Below are positions 8,095 to 15,571 of a DNA stretch of 39,086 nt, one piece after another; positions within the stretch are counted from its first letter, which is position 1, and each line of letters starts with the position of its first letter. The translations under genes were made by a program, and so were the position numbers. The stretch comes from Globicatella sanguinis NBRC 15551 (GTDB lineage Bacteria; Bacillota; Bacilli; Lactobacillales; Aerococcaceae): positions 1 through 39,086 of the forward strand of contig NZ_BCQX01000003.1 of the NCBI RefSeq assembly GCF_001552295.1, read 5' to 3'. The notes under the pieces were generated by a model. It saw only the letters and a list, made by a program, of their open reading frames with translations, was not told the origin of the DNA and searched no databases.

Positions 8095-8790
8095 TTATTT
8101 AGAAAACATTTGACAAACTTCGTCCGCAACTTGTTGCCATTGATTTTCTTTATTAATGGTGGCGACACCGTCTCCCTTTTGAAAGCCATAATCCCCAAAT
8201 TGACTATGATTTCCTCCATCAATGACCACCTTCTGCGTCGTAGCTGGTAGACGTATATCGGCATTATCATAATTTTCTCGATTAATCACCTGATCCTGAT
8301 TGCCTACGATGGACAAGACCTTCATGATGCTATTAGATAAGTCTGTCCCTTCTGCAGGATAACTCGCTAATAAGACTAAGCCTTCAATATTAGAGTTAGA
8401 CAATGCCGCTTGACTCGCGACGACACCACCCAAAGAGTGTCCCATTAAGATAACATTTTGTAATTGTTCGCGTTCTATGATGTTTTGTGGCTGATTGATA
8501 CCAAATATAGGTAAATCAAACTAACTATCCATTATATAAATATCAAACCCTTTTTCCGCGATTGAAGCTGCTAATGGTAAATAAGCTTTTGCATCAACTA
8601 AAGCTCCTTGATACATGATTATGGTGGCTTGTTCATTGGGAACATCCACAAACCAACCATATTCATCCTGTGTCATATTATTTTTGACAACTACATCTTC
8701 AGCAGTATATCTTAAATTGTAATACCCCAAAATAAGGGTAAGTATTAATCCCACAAAGATAATACCCAGAATTTTTAAAAATTTTTTCAT
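8095..8790 (-). pseudogene. Alpha/beta hydrolase gene interrupted by one amber codon
   Basis: Two open stretches (8521-8790 and 8095-8520) lie in the same frame and are separated only by a TAG at 8523-8521, between MDS and FDLPIFGINQ. Joined they give about 231 residues: an N-terminal membrane anchor (residues 5-24), then an alpha/beta-hydrolase domain of the PF12695 type. The nucleophile elbow is GHSLGG, a candidate Asp lies in VGNQDQV and a candidate His in GGNHSQFG, so the triad would be intact without the stop. The upstream half has a weak AGG ribosome site. No good start signal precedes the internal ATG at 8445, so a working second half is unlikely. A recent nonsense mutation, a sequencing error or readthrough are the choices. 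Confidence 0.8.
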
Positions 8791-8964
8791 CGTTTCAACC
8801 TACTTTTATTTAATTTCTATCATTATAACACTCATAGCGTTTTAACCTATAGAATTTGCGATTAAGCACTATCTAGCCACAAGACAGATATTTTTTTCAT
8901 CGCAAAATAAATAGTAGTAATCATTTAATACTCAACAATATTTCGAATCAATTCAAATTCATCT

Positions 8965-8997
8965 AACAGAGGCTGTATGTTTGCATAACACTCTGTT
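8965..8997 (-). terminator. Weak hairpin behind the glycosyltransferase gene
   Basis: On the minus strand AACAGAG pairs with CTCTGTT over a 19-nt loop, 33 bp beyond the stop at 9030. No T-run follows, so it is at best a poor terminator or a 3'-end stabiliser. Confidence 0.3.
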
Positions 8998-9029
8998 CAA
9001 TCGCTTTTTAATTCACTTCATATCTCAAT

Positions 9030-10178
9030 CTAATTTGATGATTTCTGCATACGGCCATACTTAGTATCTGACAATTCAATCGCCTGACGATAGTAATCTA
9101 ATAATAGATGACTTGCTTTAAGCCAAGTCTTTTCTTCAGCCACTCTTAATGCCGTTACTTTGATTCTTCTAACTCGTAATGGTAAATCTAATACATTTAT
9201 TTTTTCAAGAAGGCTTTGAATATTTCCAGGTTCATAAACCAAACCTGAAATATTATCTTCTATTTGCTCTAAAGTTGGCCCGCTACTAGCTGCGATGACT
9301 GGTAAGCCACTAGCCATCGCTTCTGAGATAACTAAACCAAATGTTTCCGAAGTAGATGGGAATATAAAGGCATCTCCCGTTGCAAAATATGTGGCCAGTT
9401 CTTCACCTTGTTTAAAACCGTTAAATGTCGTCTTAGTCCCTGTAAATAGTTTTTCTAAATTTTCTCGTTCAGGACCATCACCCACAATAGATAAACAAAC
9501 ATCTTCTCGATAATTAAAAATTTCTCTTAATTGATGGAGACTTTTTTCTGCTGCTAAACGACCGACATAGACCAATAATTTTTGGTTTTCCAAACCAAAA
9601 GTTAACTTTTGATATAATGCTTCATCAAAATATTTTGGACTACGCATTGAAAGGTCCACACCACTCGGCATCGTGCCATCAACGGGAATACCTTGCTCTC
9701 GTAATTCGACTTGTAGTGATGTTGAGACGGTCAAATTCATATCAGAGCCAGTATGCCACAATTTAATATATTCCCATACAGCAGGCTTTAATAATGGTAA
9801 ATTATAATGATCTAGGTACTGAGGAATGTGCGTATGGTAAGAAGTCAGCAGTGGAATCTGTAATTTTTTAGCATAATAAACCGCAGATGTTACCATCAAA
9901 AATGGATTCACCGCATGAACGATGTCCGGATTAAACTGTAAAAGAACTTCTCGTATTTTTCTAGAAGGTAGCGCCCACGGTCTAGATGGGTAAAAAGGTA
10001 CCGTCACACTTTCTATTTTAGTGATGGGGATTCCATCATAATAATCTACTCCCAAATCTGGGGATACAATTAATATTTCATGGCCTAATTGTTTCATTAT
10101 CCGAACCATTTGTCCCAATCGGGTACAAATCCCATCAGTTGCTGGAAAAAAAGTCTCAGTGACTAAAGCAATACGCAT
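9030..10178 (-). CDS. Family 4 glycosyltransferase (GT-B fold)
   Basis: The 382-residue protein has both Rossmann-like halves of a GT4 retaining glycosyltransferase. The N-terminal acceptor half begins MRIALVTETFFPATDG, and the C-terminal donor half starts with YVGRLAAEKS (about 204-213). The E-x7-E motif is Glu278 to Glu286 in SETFGLVISEAM. The N-terminal pattern, including VHAVNPFLM and TSYHTHIPQYLDHY, resembles the SQD2/glycolipid-type glycosyltransferases common in Firmicutes. The acceptor may therefore be a diacylglycerol lipid or wall polymer, but this cannot be fixed from sequence. AAGGAG lies eight bases before the ATG. The gene stands alone between the broken hydrolase and the nrd terminator. 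Confidence 0.85.
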   Translation of the reverse strand: MRIALVTETFFPATDGICTRLGQMVRIMKQLGHEILIVSPDLGVDYYDGIPITKIESVTVPFYPSRPWALPSRKIREVLLQFNPDIVHAVNPFLMVTSAVYYAKKLQIPLLTSYHTHIPQYLDHYNLPLLKPAVWEYIKLWHTGSDMNLTVSTSLQVELREQGIPVDGTMPSGVDLSMRSPKYFDEALYQKLTFGLENQKLLVYVGRLAAEKSLHQLREIFNYREDVCLSIVGDGPERENLEKLFTGTKTTFNGFKQGEELATYFATGDAFIFPSTSETFGLVISEAMASGLPVIAASSGPTLEQIEDNISGLVYEPGNIQSLLEKINVLDLPLRVRRIKVTALRVAEEKTWLKASHLLLDYYRQAIELSDTKYGRMQKSSN

Positions 10179-10466
10179 ACTTCACACTCCTTGAATACTT
10201 TGATCGATACTTTCAGTTTACATTCCCTCTATTTAAACTAAGAAAAAAAGCCGTAAAATTTAAGTAAAGATAGTATTTTTTTCCATAATATTTTTGGAAT
10301 TCCCATTAACTTTACATGATTTTATTATTGGAAAGTAAATTGTACGCCAATATCAGTGAGATGAGCTAGAAGTTGAAAATTGGAAGTTTGCTGTTCTGCC
10401 TACCTCCAACTTGACCGACATCGTCTGTAGGAATACTACCGCCTTATGCCCAAATGTTCTTTGTCT
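10179..10466. other. Non-coding gap, nothing further recognised
   Basis: This 288-bp AT-rich stretch presumably carries the promoter of the glycosyltransferase gene, but I cannot pick a convincing -35/-10 pair. No open frame with a ribosome site and no copy of the dispersed repeat is visible. Confidence 0.4.
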
Positions 10467-10515
10467 AAAAAAAACACCATTAGTACTCAAAATACATCTG
10501 AGTCACTAATAGCGT
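10467..10515 (-). terminator. Intrinsic terminator of the nrd operon
   Basis: On the minus strand ACGCTATTAGTGACTCA folds onto TGAGTACTAATGGTGT with G-U pairs and one bulge. Eight T follow (10474-10467). It lies about 20 bp beyond the nrdF stop. Confidence 0.85.
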
Positions 10516-10535
10516 TGATTACTATATTAAATATT

Positions 10536-11507
10536 TTACTTCATCCATTGACGATAATCATTGTCTTCCATCGCTTCAACGGTTCCTAATAAATAACCAT
10601 TCCCAACTTGAGAGAAGAAGTCATGATTACTGGTTCCTGTAGAAATACCATTCATTACAATTGGATCCACATCTTCTGCTGTATCAGGGAATAATGGATC
10701 AAACCCTAAATTCTGTAACGCTTTGTTCGCATTATATCGCACAAAAGTTTTAACTTTTTCTGTCCATCCAATCGCATCATAAATCATTTGAGTGAATTTC
10801 ACTTCGTTTTGATATAAATCGTAAGTTAATTGATAAACCCATGCTTTTAATTCTTCTTGTTCTGCTTCGGATAATTTATCAAATCCTAATTGGAATTTAT
10901 AGCCGATATAAGTCCCATGAACTGATTCATCACGAATAATTAATTTAATGATTTCCGCTACGTTTGCTAACTTATTGTTACCTAAATAATACAATGGTGC
11001 AAAAAATCCTGAATAGAATAAAAATGATTCTAATAATACACTGGCTGCTTTCGCTTGTAAATCCGTTCCATTTTTATATGCATCATTAATTTTAGAAGCT
11101 TTATATTGTAAAACTTCATTGGAATTTGTCCAATTAAAAATCGATTCAATTTCAGCTTTAGTATTCAATGTACTAAAGATTGAAGAATAACTTTTTGCGT
11201 GGACACTTTCCATAAACTGAATATTATTTAAGACTGCTTCCTCATGTTGAGTACGAATTGATTGACGTAGTCGCTCAATTGCATCTTCTGATTGTAAAGT
11301 ATCAAGTAAAGTTAGTCCGCCAAAAACTTTGCCTATCATATCTTTTTCAGCAGCAGATAGTGTCCGCCAATCGTCTAAATCATTAGACAATGGGATCCGT
11401 GTGTCTAACCAGAATTGTTCGGTTAACTTTTCCCATGTTAATTTATCTACCATATCTTCAATCTGATTCCAGTTGATTGCGATATAGTTATTATTTTCTA
11501 ATGTCAT
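10536..11507 (-). CDS. nrdF: Class Ib ribonucleotide reductase small subunit NrdF
   Basis: The 323-residue radical-generating subunit of the aerobic class Ib enzyme works with NrdE to make deoxyribonucleotides. The full dimetal site is present and falls at the family positions: Asp69, Glu100, His103, Glu160, Glu194 and His197, with the radical tyrosine at Tyr107 (HAKSY). NrdI, encoded at 13760-14143, is the expected flavoprotein for assembling the Mn(III)2-Tyr cofactor. The start is ATG with AAGGAGG just upstream. The gene is third in nrdI-nrdE-nrdF, 100 bp behind nrdE, and that gap contains an elaborate stem-loop. A strong terminator follows. No nrdH is present in the cluster. Confidence 0.97.
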   Translation of the reverse strand: MTLENNNYIAINWNQIEDMVDKLTWEKLTEQFWLDTRIPLSNDLDDWRTLSAAEKDMIGKVFGGLTLLDTLQSEDAIERLRQSIRTQHEEAVLNNIQFMESVHAKSYSSIFSTLNTKAEIESIFNWTNSNEVLQYKASKINDAYKNGTDLQAKAASVLLESFLFYSGFFAPLYYLGNNKLANVAEIIKLIIRDESVHGTYIGYKFQLGFDKLSEAEQEELKAWVYQLTYDLYQNEVKFTQMIYDAIGWTEKVKTFVRYNANKALQNLGFDPLFPDTAEDVDPIVMNGISTGTSNHDFFSQVGNGYLLGTVEAMEDNDYRQWMK

Positions 11508-11539
11508 AATGTCCTCCTTAATGCTTTATCAAAAATACC

Positions 11540-11618
11540 GTTCAATTTAATTAAGCTTACTAACTGTCAGAGTATTTCTACTGCAACAGTTAGTATTCCT
11601 TAAAAGATTAAATTGAAC
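11540..11618 (-). other. Nested stem-loop between nrdE and nrdF
   Basis: A 12-bp perfect inverted pair (GTTCAATTTAAT at 11540-11551, ATTAAATTGAAC at 11607-11618, reaching over the nrdE stop codon) encloses a 9-bp pair (ACTAACTGT at 11559-11567, ACAGTTAGT at 11586-11594) with further pairing in its loop. No T-run follows the hairpin on the transcribed strand. It is therefore more likely an mRNA processing or stability element that sets the NrdE:NrdF ratio than a full terminator. Confidence 0.6.
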
Positions 11619-13800
11619 ATGACTCACATGCATTACTTCCTAACTCTTCGCCATCATCTGTAAAGGTACGGATATAGTAAATGGATTTAATGCCTTTATT
11701 CCATGCATAGTGACGTAATATATTCAAGTCACGCGTAGTCATTTTATTCGTTCGACCATTTTTCCATTCATACAATCCTTCTGGAATCTCACTTCGCATA
11801 AATAAAGTCAATGACATTCCTTGGTCAATATGTTTTTGTGCTGCGGCATAGACATCAATGACTTTACGCATATCAATATCGTAAGCCGATTTGTAATATG
11901 GTAGCGTGTCGTTTGATAATTGTGGAGCTGGATAATAGGTTTTACCCGTTTTCTTCTCTTGTCGCTCTTCGATTAAACGAGTGATAGGATGGAGTGATGC
12001 ACTCGTCTCATTGACATAACTGATAGAGCCAGTTGGAGCAATCGCCATTCTATTTTGATGGTATAAACCAGTATCTTGAACCTTCGCTTTTAATTGAGCC
12101 CAATCTTCAGCCGTCGGCATTGGTACATGTTTCATAATTTGAGCTACTTTTTCATTTTCAATCGTAAATGGATTTTCGATATAACGATCGAAATATTCGC
12201 CAGTAGCATATTGAGATTTTTCAAAGTTATAGAATACTTCGCCACGCTCAGTCGCAATTTTATTACTTGCAACTAAGGTAAAGTAGTTCAAAGCATAAAA
12301 ATACGCTTCGGTTAATTCAATCGATTCTGGAGAACCATAATGCATTTGATTTAAGGCAAATAATGTATGTAATCCCATACCACCTAAACCAATCGTATGA
12401 GCCTTATCATTTCCATTTTTTATCGTCGGAACCGCTTCAATACTTGAATTATCCGTCACAAATGTTAAAGCACGCACTGCCGCATCGACTGATTTTTCAA
12501 AATCAGGAGAATTTACCATGTTTGGAATATTGGTTGAACCAAGATTACAACTAATATCTGTTCCTAAAATTTCGTACTCTTGCTTATCATTGATAAGAGA
12601 AGGTTGTTGGACTTGTAAAATTTCAGAACATAAGTTACTCATCGTAATCATCCCATCAATGGGGTTACTACGGTTGGCGGTATCAATATTAATAATATAT
12701 GGATAACCTGATTCTTGTTGTAATTTACTAATCTCATTTTCTAATTCACGAGCTGAAATTTTCGATTTACGAATTTCAGGATTATTAACGATATTGTCGT
12801 ATTCCTCCGTGATGTCAACATATGAGAATGGTTTACCATAAATACGTTCAATATCGTAAGGGCTGAATAAATACATCGGATCATCATTCGCTGCTAATTC
12901 ATAAAATTTATCCGGCACGACTAAACCTAATGATAAGGTCTTAACACGAATTTTTTCATCCGCATTTTCTTTTTTAGTTGATAAGAATGATACGATATCC
13001 GGATGGAAAACATTTAAATAGACGGCCCCTGCACCATTACGTTGCCCTAATTGATTAGAATAGCTAAAGCTATCTTCTAATAATTTCATGACTGGTACAA
13101 CCCCACTAGAAGCATTTTCAATTTTCTTAATTGGGTCCCCTGCTGCACGTAAATTCGATAAGTTAACACCAACCCCACCGCCAATACGTGACAGTTGTAA
13201 AGCTGAGTTAATCCCACGACCAATACTATTCATATCGTCACTCAATTGGATTAAGAAGCATGAAACTAATTCTCCACGACGTTTACGTCCAGCGTTTAAG
13301 AATGTTGGCGTTGCTGGCTGATAACGTTGAGCAATCATTTCATCACGTAAAGTTTTAGCTAATTCTTCATCGCCATCTGCTAAATATAATGATGCAAAAA
13401 CAATACGGTCTTCATAACGCTCTAAATAACGCTGCCCATCATTTGTTTTTAAGGCATACTGTGTATAAAATTTAAACGCAGACATGAACGATTTGAAGCG
13501 GAATTTCATCGCATAAGTATCTTTCATCATTTGCTTAACAAACTCACGCGAATACTTTTCTAAAAATTCACTTTCAAGATATTCATTATCTACTAAATAC
13601 TCTAACTTTTCATCTAAAGTATAGAAAAAGACGGTATTAGGATTAACGTGTTCTAAGAAATAAGCACGAACCGCTTCTCTATCTTTATGCAATGGAATTT
13701 GATTATTAACCGGACGATTCAACTCATTATTTAATTTAAAATAAGTTATTTCTTTCGGCTTAGTCGCTAATACTGGTTTTTCCAAGTTTCTCCACCTCAT
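11608..13800 (-). CDS. nrdE: Class Ib ribonucleotide reductase large subunit NrdE
   Basis: The 730-residue catalytic subunit reduces ribonucleoside diphosphates. The redox pair Cys181 and Cys418, the radical site N389-L-C391-S-E393 and the C-terminal shuttle cysteines Cys725/Cys728 (ACESCSI) are all present. The N-terminus lacks the ATP-cone of class Ia enzymes, as expected for class Ib. The ATG at 13800 has no ribosome site. AGGTGGAG lies within its first codons, about six bases before a TTG at 13785 (Leu6), so translation probably begins at that TTG. Either way the start overlaps the end of nrdI, suggesting translational coupling. The electron donor would be NrdH or a thioredoxin encoded elsewhere. 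Confidence 0.97.
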   Translation of the reverse strand: MRWRNLEKPVLATKPKEITYFKLNNELNRPVNNQIPLHKDREAVRAYFLEHVNPNTVFFYTLDEKLEYLVDNEYLESEFLEKYSREFVKQMMKDTYAMKFRFKSFMSAFKFYTQYALKTNDGQRYLERYEDRIVFASLYLADGDEELAKTLRDEMIAQRYQPATPTFLNAGRKRRGELVSCFLIQLSDDMNSIGRGINSALQLSRIGGGVGVNLSNLRAAGDPIKKIENASSGVVPVMKLLEDSFSYSNQLGQRNGAGAVYLNVFHPDIVSFLSTKKENADEKIRVKTLSLGLVVPDKFYELAANDDPMYLFSPYDIERIYGKPFSYVDITEEYDNIVNNPEIRKSKISARELENEISKLQQESGYPYIINIDTANRSNPIDGMITMSNLCSEILQVQQPSLINDKQEYEILGTDISCNLGSTNIPNMVNSPDFEKSVDAAVRALTFVTDNSSIEAVPTIKNGNDKAHTIGLGGMGLHTLFALNQMHYGSPESIELTEAYFYALNYFTLVASNKIATERGEVFYNFEKSQYATGEYFDRYIENPFTIENEKVAQIMKHVPMPTAEDWAQLKAKVQDTGLYHQNRMAIAPTGSISYVNETSASLHPITRLIEERQEKKTGKTYYPAPQLSNDTLPYYKSAYDIDMRKVIDVYAAAQKHIDQGMSLTLFMRSEIPEGLYEWKNGRTNKMTTRDLNILRHYAWNKGIKSIYYIRTFTDDGEELGSNACESCSI

Positions 13801-14143
13801 CTTTTAATTTTTGAACATCACTTGGACGTCCTTGAAACTCAAATAACAATAATATCGGAACATTAAAATCATGACTGAGATCTTTCGCTGTAAAACAATA
13901 AAGTGAATTAAAGTTTAAATTACCGCTACCTGCCACGCCTTGAAGATAAGACTGATTATTTCCAGTCTCAACGAATTCCCATAATATATCTGTCACTTCT
14001 TTTTCATAAGTGGGTGCGACAATAATATAAGGCTCGTCTACTTCGACTATGGGCATATCAGGAGTCAATTCGATACTTGGCCAGTCTAATTTTTTTACAA
14101 ATTTTCTAGTCTGTCCCGTTAATGACATATACACCACAAGCAC
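13760..14143 (-). CDS. nrdI: Flavodoxin-like ribonucleotide reductase activator NrdI
   Basis: The 127-residue NrdI is an FMN protein that supplies oxidant for building the Mn(III)2-tyrosyl radical cofactor of NrdF. The FMN phosphate loop MSLTGQTRKF (about 6-15) and APTYEKE are recognisable. The start is GTG with AAGGAGG eight bases upstream. It is the first gene of nrdIEF, and its last codons overlap the nrdE start. A promoter lies at 14171-14199 and paired NrdR boxes at 14207-14254, so the operon should be repressed when dATP/ATP is plentiful. Confidence 0.93.
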   Translation of the reverse strand: MLVVYMSLTGQTRKFVKKLDWPSIELTPDMPIVEVDEPYIIVAPTYEKEVTDILWEFVETGNNQSYLQGVAGSGNLNFNSLYCFTAKDLSHDFNVPILLLFEFQGRPSDVQKLKDEVEKLGKTSISD

Positions 14144-14170
14144 CTTTGATTCCTCCTTTTGTACTTAATC

Positions 14171-14199
14171 ATGATAACACCTAGTCTAGTAAAAGTAAA
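14171..14199 (-). promoter_or_regulatory. Promoter of nrdIEF
   Basis: On the minus strand TTTACT (14199-14194), a 17-bp spacer and TATCAT (14176-14171) lie 28 bp before the nrdI start. Confidence 0.55.
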
Positions 14200-14206
14200 C
14201 ATAAGA

Positions 14207-14254
14207 TTACTATATTTAGTATTAAAAAGAATTATCTAACACTATATGTTGTGT
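14207..14254. promoter_or_regulatory. Tandem NrdR boxes upstream of nrdIEF
   Basis: TTACTATATTTAGTAT (14207-14222) and ACACTATATGTTGTGT (14239-14254) both follow the NrdR palindrome acaCwATATaTwGtgt with few mismatches. They start exactly 32 bp apart, which fits the roughly three helical turns usual for NrdR box pairs. The distal box overlaps the 3' end of the Nudix gene. NrdR itself is not encoded in this window. Confidence 0.8.
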
Positions 14255-14703
14255 TTCCAGCCGATTTCTTGATAGTAAATGCCTTGGTCTAAATTATCAA
14301 TAACAACGCGATTGTAATCGATAATTTGGTCAGTAAAATCCTCTTTTGCTAACCACAACATCTGGCTATTTTTATGCGGCTCCATAATTTGCACTTGTGT
14401 ACTTTCTTGATCATTTACTTGGACCAAAAAATAAAAATCGTAATAAACTTGACCATCCGTATTTCGATGATTGATCGACTTAAATTCTAGACGTTTTAAT
14501 TCGATATTTAATCCTGTCTCTTCCATCAGTTCTCTTTTTGCTGCCTCTTTGGCTGTTTCACCCGCCTCTACATGACCTGATGCGCCTAAATCCAGCATGC
14601 CATCTTGATAGCCGGTATTTTGACGTCGTTGAAATAAAAACTTACCATCTGGTCGTTGGATTAATAAAAAAACTGCACTTTTAGTTAAATAACGTTCTTT
14701 CAT
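14242..14703 (-). CDS. Nudix hydrolase
   Basis: The Nudix box is complete: Gly43-x5-Glu49-x7-Arg57-Glu58-x2-Glu61-Glu62-x-Gly64 within GHVEAGETAKEAAKRELMEE, counted from the chosen start. The family hydrolyses nucleoside diphosphates linked to other groups. The substrate cannot be told here, although the IPP isomerase/YfcD-like pattern QRRQNTGYQDGMLDLGASGH is common in uncharacterised lactobacillar members. I choose the ATG at 14703 (153 residues) because AAGGAG lies 11 bases upstream. An in-frame ATG at 14748 would add 15 residues, but its GGAG is only one base away. The terminal codons overlap the distal NrdR box, so the gene end doubles as nrd control DNA. Confidence 0.88.
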   Translation of the reverse strand: MKERYLTKSAVFLLIQRPDGKFLFQRRQNTGYQDGMLDLGASGHVEAGETAKEAAKRELMEETGLNIELKRLEFKSINHRNTDGQVYYDFYFLVQVNDQESTQVQIMEPHKNSQMLWLAKEDFTDQIIDYNRVVIDNLDQGIYYQEIGWKHNI

Positions 14704-14797
14704 ATTTTGTTTTACTCCTTCCAACTCAACAAACTTCTCTACTATCATACTCCAAAACTAACTTTTATGCTTATTTTAAACTTTTTAAGCATAACAC

Positions 14798-14848
14798 TTG
14801 CAAATTTCAGGTTACAAGCGTAAACTAAAAACATAGGTTACAAATGTA
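14798..14848 (+). promoter_or_regulatory. copYZA promoter with two cop boxes
   Basis: TTGCAA (14798-14803), a 17-bp spacer and TAAACT (14821-14826) form the promoter. Cop boxes TACAAGCGTA (14813-14822) and TACAAATGTA (14839-14848) match the CopY operator TACAnnTGTA (one mismatch in the first). The first overlaps the -10 region and the second lies just downstream of the expected start point. Confidence 0.85.
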
Positions 14849-14866
14849 AACAAGGGGGGTGGAATA

Positions 14867-15310
14867 ATGGAACATACAACTATTACATCAGCTGAGTGGG
14901 AAATAATGCGTGTCGTCTGGTCAAAAGGCGCCTTAACTAGTCGTGAAATTATTGAGACTTTAACAAATATTTTGGATTGGAAAGAAGGGACGATAAAATC
15001 TTTGCTGAATCGCCTCGTTCAAAAAGGCTTCCTTAAACAAGATTCATCGGTTAAACCCATGCTTTATCAAGCAACTATAAGTGCTAAAGAAGCCCTACAA
15101 GCTGACTTAAACGAGATTATGGCTCGAAGTTGCACCAAAGATCGTGGACTTCATATTGAACAGCTCATTCAGCACGAAACATTATCTCAAGAACAATGTC
15201 AATTACTCATCCAATTGATTGAAGAAAAAATGAAAAATGCACCTGAAATCATAAACTGTCAATGTCCTCCGGGACAATGTACTTGCCAACATCACACAGC
15301 GGAAATTTAA
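14867..15310 (+). CDS. copY: CopY-type copper-responsive repressor
   Basis: The 147-residue BlaI/MecI-CopY winged-helix repressor has an N-terminal DNA-binding domain (about 1-80, including TSAEWEIMRVVWSKG and TIKSLLNRLVQKG). Its C-terminal metal site CxCxxxxCxC uses Cys131, Cys133, Cys138 and Cys140. In the family, Zn(II) at this site keeps the repressor on DNA and Cu(I) delivered by CopZ releases it. AAGGGGGG precedes the ATG. It is the first gene of copY-copZ-copA and is autoregulated through the two cop boxes directly upstream. Confidence 0.95.
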   Translation: MEHTTITSAEWEIMRVVWSKGALTSREIIETLTNILDWKEGTIKSLLNRLVQKGFLKQDSSVKPMLYQATISAKEALQADLNEIMARSCTKDRGLHIEQLIQHETLSQEQCQLLIQLIEEKMKNAPEIINCQCPPGQCTCQHHTAEI

Positions 15311-15331
15311 TAAAAGAAAGAGGAATGTATT

Positions 15332-15538
15332 ATGAAAAAAGAATTTGCTATCGAAGGAATGGGTTGCCAACATTGCGTTCATTCAATTGAAAAAGCTTTA
15401 ACGGAATTAGAAGGGGTTCATCATGTAGAGGTATCACTTGAAAAGAACAATGCAATCATTGAATACGATGAAACTTTACTAACTGAAAAAGATTTACAAG
15501 CGACTGTTGACGAAGCCGGATATGATTTAATTGTCTAA
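15332..15538 (+). CDS. copZ: Copper chaperone CopZ
   Basis: The 68-residue single heavy-metal-associated domain has the Cu(I)-binding motif GMGCQHC (Cys12, Cys15). It carries Cu(I) to CopA and to CopY. It starts 21 bp after copY with an AGAGGA site, and 33 bp before copA, so the three genes form one transcript. Confidence 0.95.
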   Translation: MKKEFAIEGMGCQHCVHSIEKALTELEGVHHVEVSLEKNNAIIEYDETLLTEKDLQATVDEAGYDLIV

Positions 15539-15571
15539 GTCCTAAAGCAATTAAATCAGAAGGAGGAAGAC

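Noticed and set aside
8064..8270. 68-residue minus-strand open frame
   Set aside because: It overlaps the alpha/beta hydrolase remnant in another frame; the hydrolase frame has recognisable motifs and this one has none.
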